Assembly: GCF_035916755.1 (NCBI RefSeq)
Contig: NZ_JAYWIX010000008.1
Coordinates: forward strand, 124,001 to 188,000
DNA from: Rothia sp035916755
GTDB lineage: Bacteria > Actinomycetota > Actinomycetes > Actinomycetales > Micrococcaceae
Length of the DNA stretch: 64,000 nucleotides
Reading direction: 5' to 3'
Position 1 is the first letter of the stretch. Each line of letters starts with the position of its first letter. This document shows positions 16,896 to 25,118 of this stretch, piece after piece. A model generated the notes under the pieces. The model was given only the letters and a program-made list of their open reading frames with translations, did not search any database and had not been told where the DNA came from. Made by a program: the position numbers and the translations under genes.

Positions 16896-17561
16896 ATGAA
16901 TATTCAAGCCCCAGCTTTTAACCAATGGCTAGAGGCCCTCGGTATCGACGCCACCTTGCAAGAAATCTGTACCAAAGCAGGCCTTGGCCTCTCAACAGTC
17001 TCAGAGCAACGTAGCGGCAACCGGATTACGCCTAAAACCGTCATCGCTATCTCACGGGCCTACGGTGCTAACCCGATCCGCCAGCTTGCAACTTTTGAAG
17101 GCTACGAAACTTTGCAGAAATACGACCTAGCTCTCAGCGATATCGCTCCCCTGTATTCAGTGTTAGAGGTAATCCATCAGAGCTTTATCCGTCAGGGGAA
17201 AGCCTTACCTGCTACTCCTTTCGACGCGCCAGAAGCTGCTTTGAAACAGTGGGTGCATGTCAACCAAAGAGGTTTGGCTCAAAAAGTGCTTGCGCAGCAC
17301 CTGGGGATGCAGCCTTCGAATTTCTCGCATCATATGCTGAGTAATTCCATGCCTGTTCATCGAATCATGAAAATCAGTACTATTCTTGATATCTCCCCGC
17401 TGCCCGGACTCGTGGCAGCTGGGTATCTGACCTTTGAGGAGGTCTTTGGGTCATCGAGGGGGCAATACCTAGATGGCCTGAACGATAAGGAGTTATTAGA
17501 AGCAGCTGGGCTTCTGATGTCCTTCCTGCACTCTGATGTGCAACGGTTCATGTCCTCCTAA
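16896..17561 (+). CDS. Helix-turn-helix regulator-like protein
   Basis: The 221-residue protein has two segments that look like HTH units: residues 20-55 (LQEICTKAGLGLSTVSEQRS...) and 135-175 (AQKVLAQHLGMQPSNFSHHML). It is divergent from the recombinase gene with a 73-base intergenic region that must hold both promoters. Its partners are unknown. It could control the secretion operon or the adhesin gene that follows. No effector-binding domain is recognised. Confidence 0.55.
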   Translation: MNIQAPAFNQWLEALGIDATLQEICTKAGLGLSTVSEQRSGNRITPKTVIAISRAYGANPIRQLATFEGYETLQKYDLALSDIAPLYSVLEVIHQSFIRQGKALPATPFDAPEAALKQWVHVNQRGLAQKVLAQHLGMQPSNFSHHMLSNSMPVHRIMKISTILDISPLPGLVAAGYLTFEEVFGSSRGQYLDGLNDKELLEAAGLLMSFLHSDVQRFMSS

Positions 17562-17617
17562 AATATGTTTCTCGCTAGGGCAGGCAACTTTCTGTCGCCC
17601 AAATGTTTCGTTAAATC

Positions 17618-17638
17618 ATAATTAATTGGATTAATTAT
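17618..17638. promoter_or_regulatory. AT-rich inverted repeat upstream of the adhesin gene
   Basis: ATAATTAAT and ATTAATTAT form a perfect 9-bp inverted repeat around TGG, in the only strongly AT-rich part of the 270-base gap (17562-17831) before the adhesin. It could be an operator or a promoter region; the rest of the gap shows nothing else I can name. Confidence 0.45.
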
Positions 17639-17831
17639 ATATAATTGGGTGTGTTGGGTGGGGCAAGTACCGTGCATCCAGCCCAACATCCCAGGAGAAA
17701 GTAAGAGATTCTTCTTTCCTCAAAGGTGCGAGTGTAAGACCCCTGCCCCAGGGAACCCCGAAACCCTGGAGCAGGGCCTCTCGCCTGCACCACCACACAC
17801 CAATTGAAATCACCAGAAAGGACACCCTCCC

Positions 17832-20800
17832 ATGTCACACGCACCCTTCAAGGTCCTAGCCACCAAGACCGGAGCCCTGTGCGCCACTGGCCTAGTCGCT
17901 TCCTCCATCTTCGCCTCCATGCCCGCAGCCGACGCGGTTGATACTGGCTCATTTGGCTCGGTCATCTCCGCATCCGAGGCCCAGAGCACCACCCGCGAAG
18001 TACCGGTCGATAACACCGCCCTGCTGGCAGCAGTCGAAGAAGCCCGCGCAGCCGGGCTGACCATCACCGAAGAACAAACCAAGACCATCACCACCGGCAC
18101 CACCACCGAAGTCCAAGCAGTCCTCGACACCATCACCACCGAGTACCAGGCCAAGATTGCCGAGCTCACCACGAAAACCACCCAGTACAAAAAGGATGTA
18201 GCAGCTGCCAAAGCAGCCTACGAAACCGAAAAAGAAGCCACCGACAAACACAACGCAGAACTCAAAGCCGACTACGAGGCCAAACTAGCTACCTACCAGC
18301 AAGCCAAAGCCGAATACGATAAAGCCAAAGCAACCTACGATGAGCTCGTAGCAGCCCAAATCACCGACGCAGACCCCACCGTAGCCCTGACCCCCGAAAC
18401 CCTGGCCTACGCTCAGACCATCAGCATCAACGAAAACCGCAACTCCTTGGTAGCCATTGATGGGGCCACCATTACCCGCGAGTTCACCGCTGATAACCCC
18501 ACCAACACCGACTACATCTACAACTCCGATGTCGTCAAAGTCGTCTCAGCCCACGACGGGATGAACTTCTCAGCAACCTGGGATAAGGCCGTGACCACCA
18601 GCGACGGACGCCAGCTAGATGCCAAACTGACCTTCTCTAATATCATCACCGCCTCCACCGACGGACTTGCTGGCACCAACCGCCCAGCAGAAATTGCCGT
18701 CTACTCCAACTACTCTGACTCCATTGCCATGTGGCTGGTTGCCGGTGGTACCGTAACAGTCCAGTACTTTGATGATGCCACCGGAGCAGAATACGATAAG
18801 GACTTTTACCAGACTGCCGGCTCTCTGAATAATCAGGGGCTGCGCGCAGAATTTGCCTCACCCATCATTGACCCTGAAGCTAAAATCAAAGCGACCTTCT
18901 TGAATCAGGGTTCTTGGGTCTCTAAGTCTGTTGAGCCTGTCTACGGTAAGGCCTCACAGATTACTGACACCGGTTTCCGCCTGGTAGCCGGGCAACCTCA
19001 TGGCATCTCAGATGAAAGCGATGAAGCCCTGTCCCTGCTGGGCGTGACCTTCCTGGGTTCTTCTGGTATGTCCTTTAACGTGGGTACCTCGGGTGTCACT
19101 GAGGGAACTGACCCCTTGCCGGATGAGAATTATTGGGCTTGGTATAACCACCTGATGCTTTCTGCTAATACGGTTGCTCCTACTGCCAGTGAGCCGGTTG
19201 CCCCGGTTGAACCTAAGGAGCCTGAATATGCTCCTGCCCCGGTTTATGATGCCCCTGAGGTTCCCTCAGTCTCTTATCAGCTCACCAAGCTTTCTGCTCC
19301 TATCCCTGTGGTCGATAAGGTCGCTGCCGATGAGGGTAAGAAAGTCATTGCTGGGGAAACCACCACCCAGACTGTTTCTTACGCCACCGGCTATAAGGCT
19401 CCTGAGTCCTTCATCCTGGGGGATCATATCTACTTCACCGAGGACGGCCGCATGCCTGTGAGCGTAGATATGAGCCAGGTCAAGGTCACTGACGAGACCG
19501 GAGCGGACGTCACTGAGCTCTTTACTATCACCGCTGAGGATGGCGTCCACAACGGTAAGGCCGGGCACCAGATTCTAGCGACCGCCAAGAACCCCGCAGG
19601 CTTGCAGCTCAACCATGTGTACACCCTGCATGTGAACCAGACTTCCCTCTTTGACGGTGTTGCCGATACCCTCATGGATGCTGGTTTCGCTATCGTCAAT
19701 GACGAGCTGCAGTACACCACGGATAAGACCTACCATGAGCCGGCCATCACCCCCTCAAAGGTCGATACCTCAGCGACCGATGGGTCTAACATTGACGGTA
19801 AGACCGTGACGGTAGGGGACACCATCTCCTACAAGCTGGTAGAAGACACCACCGACCTGGTGGACACCACCTCACCGGTGAAGGTCTCGGGCATGGTTGA
19901 TGACTTCGATGAGCGCTACGGTGATATTGATGCCTCTGCGGTGCGTGTCTACCAGGTTCCCGGCGACACCGACACCTCCACCCCCGAGGCGGTATCAGCT
20001 GCTGTGAAGCTGGCAACGGCTAAGGACGTGACCGACTCCTACACTGTCACTAACGGTGAGGTCGAGGGCTTGACCAACGGCGGGGCTGTCGGTATTTCCT
20101 CCATGATGAAGACCGAAGGTGAGGGCGAGGAGCAGAAAGTCGTTCTGCCCATGGGGTTCAAGTACATTCACGTACTGCCCTATACCGTGACCGCTAATAC
20201 TGATGGGGATATTCTCAATACTGCCTGGCAGGTGACTAACGGGGCCCGTACTCAGACTGAGACTGTGGCCAATAAGCTCAAGGAAATCAACCCCACCAAG
20301 GACGTTGTCATCAATGTTGGCGATAAGGACAGCATTGACGGGGCTGAGATTGCCCTGAATACTGTTTTCAATTACCAGCTGAACTCTTCAACTTTGCCTG
20401 CTGAGCGCGCCGGTCACTCTGAGTCCTGGAGTATCACTGATGATTATGATGAAACCAAGGATGCCTATGAGGGTAACTTCCTGGTGCAGAACACCCGCAA
20501 CTTCGTAGATGCTGACGGTAAGACCGTGAGCGCCGGTAGCGATATTACTGAGTACTTCACTCAGGTGCACCGGGACGGTAAGGTCACCTACGAAGCTACT
20601 GAGGCTTTCCTGAAGCTGATGTCGTCTGAGGCTAACCGTGGCACTGAGCAGGGTTTCACTGTCTTTATGCAGGTGCAGCGTATCGGTGTTGGTGAGGTAC
20701 TGAATACCTTTGTGGAGAACTACAACGGTGAGAAGCTGGTCTCTAACACGGTGAAGACTTTCACCCCTGAGCCTTCTGTACCGCCTGTTGTTCCTGAGGA

Positions 20801-21005
20801 CCCGGCTTCGGTGCCGCCTGTTCCTGTCACCCCTGAGCCTGCCGCCCCTGTTATCAAGGGTGAGGGCGCTAAGACCGGTGGCGAGGCTCGTGTTGCCGGT
20901 GTGCCGGTGGCTGGGTTGTTGACTGCTGGCGGTGTGCTGCTTGCGGGTCTGGTCGGTGCTGGTGCTTGGGCACTTGTTGCCGGGGCTCGGAAGAAGAACA
21001 GCTAG
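17832..21005 (+). CDS. Antigen I/II-like cell-surface adhesin
   Basis: The 1057-residue protein starts with a signal peptide (cleavage near ADA-VD, residue 35). Residues about 57-175 form an Ala/Lys/Glu/Tyr-rich coiled coil like the A repeats of streptococcal antigen I/II. Residues about 185-445 resemble the GbpC/Spa V domain (TDYIYNSDVVKV). A Pro-rich segment (443-480) follows, then C-domains at about 480-640, 640-820 and 820-975, with the marks TPSKVD and NIDGKTVTVGDTI of SspB-C2-type domains. A second Pro-rich stalk leads to GAKTG (1012-1016), a membrane segment (about 1025-1050) and a RKK tail. GAKTG stands where LPXTG is expected. It should be a wall-linked adhesin, perhaps joining mating cells. 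Confidence 0.8.
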   Translation: MSHAPFKVLATKTGALCATGLVASSIFASMPAADAVDTGSFGSVISASEAQSTTREVPVDNTALLAAVEEARAAGLTITEEQTKTITTGTTTEVQAVLDTITTEYQAKIAELTTKTTQYKKDVAAAKAAYETEKEATDKHNAELKADYEAKLATYQQAKAEYDKAKATYDELVAAQITDADPTVALTPETLAYAQTISINENRNSLVAIDGATITREFTADNPTNTDYIYNSDVVKVVSAHDGMNFSATWDKAVTTSDGRQLDAKLTFSNIITASTDGLAGTNRPAEIAVYSNYSDSIAMWLVAGGTVTVQYFDDATGAEYDKDFYQTAGSLNNQGLRAEFASPIIDPEAKIKATFLNQGSWVSKSVEPVYGKASQITDTGFRLVAGQPHGISDESDEALSLLGVTFLGSSGMSFNVGTSGVTEGTDPLPDENYWAWYNHLMLSANTVAPTASEPVAPVEPKEPEYAPAPVYDAPEVPSVSYQLTKLSAPIPVVDKVAADEGKKVIAGETTTQTVSYATGYKAPESFILGDHIYFTEDGRMPVSVDMSQVKVTDETGADVTELFTITAEDGVHNGKAGHQILATAKNPAGLQLNHVYTLHVNQTSLFDGVADTLMDAGFAIVNDELQYTTDKTYHEPAITPSKVDTSATDGSNIDGKTVTVGDTISYKLVEDTTDLVDTTSPVKVSGMVDDFDERYGDIDASAVRVYQVPGDTDTSTPEAVSAAVKLATAKDVTDSYTVTNGEVEGLTNGGAVGISSMMKTEGEGEEQKVVLPMGFKYIHVLPYTVTANTDGDILNTAWQVTNGARTQTETVANKLKEINPTKDVVINVGDKDSIDGAEIALNTVFNYQLNSSTLPAERAGHSESWSITDDYDETKDAYEGNFLVQNTRNFVDADGKTVSAGSDITEYFTQVHRDGKVTYEATEAFLKLMSSEANRGTEQGFTVFMQVQRIGVGEVLNTFVENYNGEKLVSNTVKTFTPEPSVPPVVPEDPASVPPVPVTPEPAAPVIKGEGAKTGGEARVAGVPVAGLLTAGGVLLAGLVGAGAWALVAGARKKNS

Positions 21006-21311
21006 CACCCTGTGAGTGTGCCAGTGAAGCACAACATAGACCAGCTCTCCTACCCCTGCTCTCTTCCCCCCCTGGGTGTCTTGGTATAAACCCATTCTTG
21101 TCTATACATGTGGTAATGAGTTATTGAGGGATTGTGCCCACGATAGATACCTAAAGGGGGTGAGAGCCTAGGGGTAGGGAGGTTGTAGGTTCTGGTGCTT
21201 CGCTGGCCTTTGATAGGGGGGGGCGGTGAACTCGTTTCAGGGTTCACCGCCCCCTCTCTTCCTTAAGGGGCGAAGACCTAGGAGCAAGGTAAAAAAGGGG
21301 GAATAAGAACA
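21006..21311. other. Gap between adhesin and sortase genes
   Basis: This 306-base gap holds a possible promoter (TTGGTA 21081-21086, 16-base spacer, TATACA 21103-21108) and a strong hairpin (21219-21254). The promoter lies before the hairpin, so sortase expression may depend on read-through. A likely ribosome site AAGGGGG ends about 9 bases before the sortase ATG. Confidence 0.45.
21219..21264 (+). terminator. Hairpin terminator after the adhesin gene
   Basis: GGGGGCGGTGAAC (21219-21231) pairs perfectly with 21242-21254 around a 10-base loop, followed by a pyrimidine tract TCTCTTCCTT rather than a pure T run. It may end most adhesin transcripts and let some continue into the sortase gene. 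Confidence 0.6.
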
Positions 21312-22178
21312 ATGACACAGAAGAAGACGATGACGGCAATGGTAGGTACTGGGCGGAAAGCGCGGGCGGTACTAGCTGCGCTGCTGGCTGCCCTAGTGCT
21401 GGTGGTGGGCACTGCGTTGGCCGGTGGGTTCTTCTCGGGCTGGGTTATCAAGGATGGGCAGGTCTATGCCCCCTATCAGCTACGGCACCCGGATGCCAGT
21501 GGGGAAGTCTTTGAGCGGAACGGCCAGGAATATTATGAGCCTGCCTATGGACTGATGGCTGAGCCGGTGGACGGCGTTGGTGCGCTGGCGGCTCCGCAGG
21601 TAAAGAATCTGACCCCTACCCCTGTGCAGTGTACCGGTGAGGCGCTGGGGGAGGTGGTCCCTGAGCCTGGTTCGTGGGTGGTGCCGTCTTTGTCGGATGG
21701 GGCTGGTGGGTATGCTACGGGGTATTTCACGGATGGGTTGTTTTCTGATGGTATTCCGTCTGCTCCGGGCGGGGAGCGGTCGGTACTATCGGCGCCGTTG
21801 GGGACGGTAGGTAAGGCCTCTGTGTTGGCTGGGCATGTGAACATGGATTATCCCGACGATAGGCTCTCTGGGTGGGGTCTGCTTCATTACATTGATAGGT
21901 GCGCGCATGTGTATATCACGGATGAGGCAGGTGTGACCCGTGAGTACCAGGTAGCCGTTATTGACACGATTGAGCAGGGGCTGACTGAGACTGACCCAGG
22001 TCTGTGGGGCTCTGCTGAGGTGACGCCGGATGAATGGGCCAAGTATGGGACAGATGAGCTGGTGTGGTTGCTGACCTGCTCGGGTGCTTTTGTGGGGGAT
22101 TCTGGGGAGGGGAATACTTTTCTTTTCCCCTATACGGATAACCTGCAGGTGGGACTGACACCTGTAGCGACAGAGTAA
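21312..22178 (+). CDS. Class F-like sortase with a substituted catalytic arginine position
   Basis: The 288-residue protein has one N-terminal membrane segment (about 18-42) and a C-terminal sortase domain. His175 in VLAGHVN and Cys256 in LLTCSG are the catalytic His and Cys. In class F enzymes the third catalytic residue is an Arg in a YRDN-like motif; here the matching stretch reads PYTDN, putting Thr275 at that place. The insert between strand and Cys is typical. A nearby Arg could substitute, which sequence alone cannot show. It is encoded directly after the adhesin whose sorting motif is unusual, so it is probably dedicated to it. It acts on the outer face of the membrane. Confidence 0.8.
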   Translation: MTQKKTMTAMVGTGRKARAVLAALLAALVLVVGTALAGGFFSGWVIKDGQVYAPYQLRHPDASGEVFERNGQEYYEPAYGLMAEPVDGVGALAAPQVKNLTPTPVQCTGEALGEVVPEPGSWVVPSLSDGAGGYATGYFTDGLFSDGIPSAPGGERSVLSAPLGTVGKASVLAGHVNMDYPDDRLSGWGLLHYIDRCAHVYITDEAGVTREYQVAVIDTIEQGLTETDPGLWGSAEVTPDEWAKYGTDELVWLLTCSGAFVGDSGEGNTFLFPYTDNLQVGLTPVATE

Positions 22179-22240
22179 AGGGGTAAGCGGGCAGACTATT
22201 ATGAGGCACCCCCCCGGGGTGTTCCTTGTGAAAAGTGAAG

Positions 22241-22271
22241 GTGGCTCTCTCTGAGTTTCAGAGAGAGCCAC
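22241..22271. terminator. Bidirectional hairpin terminator
   Basis: GTGGCTCTCTCTGA (22241-22254) pairs perfectly with 22258-22271 around a 3-base loop. T-rich tracts lie on both sides (TCTTTACTT on +, CTTCACTTTT on -). It separates the sortase gene (+) from the small membrane-protein genes (-). Confidence 0.75.
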
Positions 22272-22279
22272 TCTTTACT

Positions 22280-22562
22280 TCACTGAGCCTCGTCAGTGAG
22301 CTGGGAGTTGAACCAAATCTTTGTAGCTACACCGGCAAGAGCAGGTACAGCCAGGAAAAGTAAAAACTTAAGATACGGTTCACCTACTATATGCTATATG
22401 CAGGGTAGGTAGATACCGGAACGATATGATACCTAGCCCCAGAGTGAAGAAAATTGCTAGGAGTGTATGCTGATTTTCTTTTCTTTTTGCGGGAAAGCTT
22501 GTAAATCCCCAGCAATATGAGACAAAAATAGAGAATGTTGCGATAGTAAGGAGGTGAATCAT
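22280..22562 (-). pseudogene. Frameshifted small three-helix membrane protein (7-bp duplication)
   Basis: Read from the ATG at 22562, the frame stops early at 22380 because CTATATG is present twice in tandem (22387-22400). Taking out one copy restores a 91-residue protein ending at the TGA at 22280-22282. It has a first membrane helix, a charged KRKENQ loop, a second helix and a third helix (YLKFLLFLAVPALAG). Its length and layout match the intact 92-residue protein at 22703-22981, so the two look like diverged relatives. It may be an immunity-type protein; the function is unknown. The tandem repeat could revert by slippage. Confidence 0.7.
22387..22400 (+). repeat. Tandem 7-bp duplication CTATATG x2
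   Basis: Two perfect, adjacent CTATATG copies break the reading frame of the small membrane protein on the minus strand. One copy would leave the gene intact. Confidence 0.9.
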
Positions 22563-22702
22563 TAAATATCCGGGAATCCTGCGAACTGAACGCCTAAATC
22601 TTAGCAAGAGCCAATATCTAAAATACCTACAAGAGCTTCATCTCCATCCCTGAGGATTCTTTGTCATATTTTATTTGATTAATAGATTTTATTATGCAAA
22701 TA

Positions 22703-22981
22703 TTATTCTAGATTTTTTATTTGCCTAAATGATAAAAAGCTTGAAACAATAATTACTGGCAAAATAAACCATAGTATAGTTCCTATGAACTCCTGTATGA
22801 ACGATAGATTGGGAATGAAAAGGAAAACGGTAGCGCAAGTGGCAACAATCATTATGGGAAGATTCTTGATAATAACCTTTTGACGCTCGGGAGACACCTT
22901 ATCCCTTAGAATATAGGAGGTTAGAGTGAGCGTTGAAAGCAGAAAAGAAGCTGCGTATATGAAGAGCTCAATAATTAGCAT
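22703..22981 (-). CDS. Small three-helix membrane protein
   Basis: This 92-residue protein has membrane helices at about 5-24, 39-58 and 64-84, with a charged loop (RDKVSPERQK) between the first two. It starts 7 bases after the stop of the secreted-protein gene, so the two are very likely co-transcribed. A related but frameshifted gene follows at 22562-22280. Small multi-helix proteins beside a secreted protein in a mobile element are often immunity proteins, but there is no direct proof. G+C is low compared with the chromosome. Confidence 0.6.
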   Translation of the reverse strand: MLIIELFIYAASFLLSTLTLTSYILRDKVSPERQKVIIKNLPIMIVATCATVFLFIPNLSFIQEFIGTILWFILPVIIVSSFLSFRQIKNLE

Positions 22982-22988
22982 AATAACC

Positions 22989-23960
22989 CTATCCTAGGGA
23001 CGGCCAGCCTAAGAACTCTACACCAAGCTGATAGCATGAACCAATTCCAAGAGCGTTCGCAAGTGTCCCGCCTCCGTACTTAAGAAGTTCTTCAACTGCG
23101 GCCGCGGCGCCATCGTCAATCTCTTGCTTAGAGAAGAAGTATTTTCGAATTTTATCAACAACCTGATCCATCTTGCCACCTAGCTTCTCGTATGCTTCAG
23201 TAAGCTTTTTCGAGTTTTTAATGACTCTCTCAGATTTTGAAATGGCAGCTGCAAGTTTGGCGCCAGGTATTGCGATAAGGGCAATCTCTCCTGAACAAGC
23301 CAGTGCGGTTCCTGTAGTCTGCCACCATTCAGGATCTGCTGTAACAGGGAAAGCCGTATCATGAGAGAACTCAATATGCTGAGTCAGGGTTGAATCTTCA
23401 ATCTCAAACCAAGTCTTTACGGGATTTCCGTTAGCATCATAGGCCCAGGGCTTCTTAACTTCCCCAATTACTAGCTGGTCTTCATTAGAGATGTCAACAG
23501 AGCCATCTTCATCCATCGCTAGGAAAGTTCCATCTTGTAGCGCGAGATCAAAGGCGTACTCGCTAGGCGCGCTTGAAGACTCAATTGTGATGACGCTCTG
23601 CGCTCCAGTTTCTGTTGCTCCTGTCGTGATGGAGGCAACATCACCTATCTTTGTTGAAATCTGTTGATCTTCTTCATCGAATCGAATGAGACTATCTATG
23701 GAATGGTTGTTGGTATCAGGGGCTTGGACTTCAGTCGGATCCCCAACCTGTGTTATCTCTTGAATTGGAGAGCCGAGGTCGAAAGCGGTTTTCTGTCCTT
23801 CCATGGACGAGACAGGGGTGTAGCTGTCGAGAATTTCCTGAATGAGCCGGTCAGTATTCTGGTGTGAGCTCTCTATGGTGGTTGCTTGTGCTACTGGTGC
23901 TGTAACTATACTTCCTGAGACAATCAGGGCGAGAGCACCCGCCTTATGGAAGAATCTCAT
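22989..23960 (-). CDS. Secreted protein of unknown function, possible toxin/bacteriocin
   Basis: The 323-residue product has a signal peptide (cleavage near AQA, about residue 26). The central part contains KPWAYDANGNPVKTWFEI and FPVTADPEWW, a pattern I know from many actinobacterial secreted proteins. The C-terminal 110 residues hold an Ala/Gly-rich hydrophobic helix (SGEIALIAIPGAKLAAAI), a basic stretch (SERVIKNSKK) and a Gly-rich end with Cys. Two Cys (about 221 and 311) could pair. Together with the small membrane protein gene 7 bases downstream, the layout suggests a secreted effector and an immunity protein. That is inference. Confidence 0.5.
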   Translation of the reverse strand: MRFFHKAGALALIVSGSIVTAPVAQATTIESSHQNTDRLIQEILDSYTPVSSMEGQKTAFDLGSPIQEITQVGDPTEVQAPDTNNHSIDSLIRFDEEDQQISTKIGDVASITTGATETGAQSVITIESSSAPSEYAFDLALQDGTFLAMDEDGSVDISNEDQLVIGEVKKPWAYDANGNPVKTWFEIEDSTLTQHIEFSHDTAFPVTADPEWWQTTGTALACSGEIALIAIPGAKLAAAISKSERVIKNSKKLTEAYEKLGGKMDQVVDKIRKYFFSKQEIDDGAAAAVEELLKYGGGTLANALGIGSCYQLGVEFLGWPSLG

Positions 23961-24535
23961 GGCTTGTACCTTTCATCTGTGTTGAGTGAGCTGAGCCATT
24001 CATCAGCTGCCTGACTGATTTGATAATAGGCACACTTATGTTTTCTTCTCAAACTATGCGTATATGCTTGATGCGTTCACTTACAGACGGTAAGGGTGGG
24101 TATGGTGTTTGCGTTTAGTTGCGATTGCTTCCATCCGTCTTCCTTCTTGCGCTCTTTGGGGTGTTGCGCCAGTCTTTGCATATGACCCCTGGTGCTATTG
24201 CTAGGTATTGTGTGTGCCTATTGGGCTATCTTTGATATTCAATAAATAGAAACAAATCTTAGGTGTTATAAATATTTGAATGTTCTATGGCTAATTATTA
24301 CGATGTGATCTCATGCTATTTGGGAGTATGAGGCTTGTTCATAAGGGGTTCCGCAGACTCATGCCCGTTGTGTCCCTCTCGCCTGGTTTGCTTCGTTAAC
24401 TGGGCGATTCACACTAGCCGCCGAGCTAGCAGCTTCGCTGTGGGTTTGTTTCACCAACCCTTATGAATAAGCCTCATAAGCTTCAGTGAGTAAAGGCTCC
24501 TACGCGCTCATGAGGTCTATAAAGTTAGCTGTAAA
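23961..24535. other. AT-rich intergenic region
   Basis: No convincing gene is seen in these 575 bases. The right part holds a 152-bp inverted-repeat element (24327-24478). The left part must hold the promoter of the secreted-protein gene, but I cannot choose a site with confidence. Confidence 0.5.
24327..24478. mobile_element. 152-bp MITE-like element with terminal inverted repeats
   Basis: The left end (24327-24350) and right end (24456-24478) are inverted copies of about 23 bases, with TATGAGGCTT outermost, one substitution and one extra G. About 105 bases lie between them with no coding capacity. I see no clear target-site duplication and no matching transposase in the window. A large hairpin acting as RNA is the main alternative. 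Confidence 0.5.
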
Positions 24536-24799
24536 TTACCTCTTGCTGATGCGGTAGCTATTGGGCTGTTCTTGTGGCAGTAGCTCTTCAGGTGCTGAAT
24601 AGCCTAGTTGCTCCAACTTTGCTATGAGAGCATTGCTTTCGCCAGGGCGGGCTAAGTAATAGAGAGTATGTAGAGTCTCTCCAGATAAACTAAGAATTTT
24701 TGCTTCATAAAGGTCCTCATGGCTGGGAGAGCTAGCGATGGGTGAGTAGTGATGGCGGGGCTGCTTGCGGGTGCTGAGAGTATAGGTTGTATTTTTCAT
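24536..24799 (-). CDS. Hypothetical protein, 87 residues
   Basis: A small soluble basic protein with no recognised domain. The middle (EAKILSLSGETLHTLYYLARPGESNALIAKLEQLGY) looks like a compact alpha/beta unit. The ATG is preceded by AAAAATCTC on the coding strand, a poor ribosome site, so expression is uncertain. It is the last gene of element 1 before the att repeat. Confidence 0.4.
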   Translation of the reverse strand: MKNTTYTLSTRKQPRHHYSPIASSPSHEDLYEAKILSLSGETLHTLYYLARPGESNALIAKLEQLGYSAPEELLPQEQPNSYRISKR

Positions 24800-25010
24800 G
24801 AGATTTTTCCTTGTTTGGGGGCAGTATGATGTGCAGGTAAGAGAGGCAGTGTCCTGAAGAGGGTGAGCGTGCTACTGCTAAAGCCCTTGACTGATTGAGT
24901 GGAGTCAATGTGCCCGCGAATTATCTCTCCTCGCCGGTGAAGGTAACTATGGGCATAATTTTTTTCAGCAGTACGGTTGCTTGCAGGACTTGACTGAAGA
25001 TTGGGTCTTG

Positions 25011-25098
25011 TAATCCGTGGGTCGTGGGTTCGAGCCCCACAGGGCGCACATAAAAACCCCGCCTCACTAGGTAAAACTAGTGGGGCGGGATTCTTTTT
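25011..25098 (+). repeat. att copy 1: tRNA 3' half plus terminator (junction of elements 1 and 2)
   Basis: Bases 25011-25050 match the anticodon-loop-to-acceptor part of a tRNA that fits tRNA-Lys: T arm GTGGG-TTCGAGC-CCCAC, acceptor 3' strand AGGGCGC, discriminator A. They are followed by a hairpin terminator (CCCGCC...GGCGGG then ATTCTTTTT). The 88 bases recur at 32242-32329 with two mismatches. The upstream bases do not form a tRNA 5' half, so this is an att remnant and not a gene. Confidence 0.85.
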
Positions 25099-25118
25099 AA
25101 CGGGTAGAAAAACGGCTC

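Larger units (their letters stand above)
1..25098. mobile_element. Integrative conjugative element (element 1), left end outside the window
   Basis: The block contains a relaxase-helicase, a coupling protein, VirB4-, VirB6- and VirB8-like proteins, a pilin-like protein and a wall hydrolase, which together make a conjugation machine of the actinobacterial type IV secretion kind. Its right boundary is a copy of a tRNA 3' end plus terminator at 25011-25098. That copy lacks a tRNA 5' half, as expected for the right attachment site of an element inserted at a tRNA 3' end on the + strand. The integrase and the intact tRNA should lie left of base 1. Cargo includes an adhesin, a sortase, a XerC-like recombinase and a secreted protein with small membrane proteins. 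That all of this is a single element is inference. Confidence 0.75.

Noticed and set aside
24970..25050. A complete tRNA-Lys gene at att copy 1
   Set aside because: The bases before 25011 do not pair as D arm or acceptor 5' strand; only the 3' half is present.
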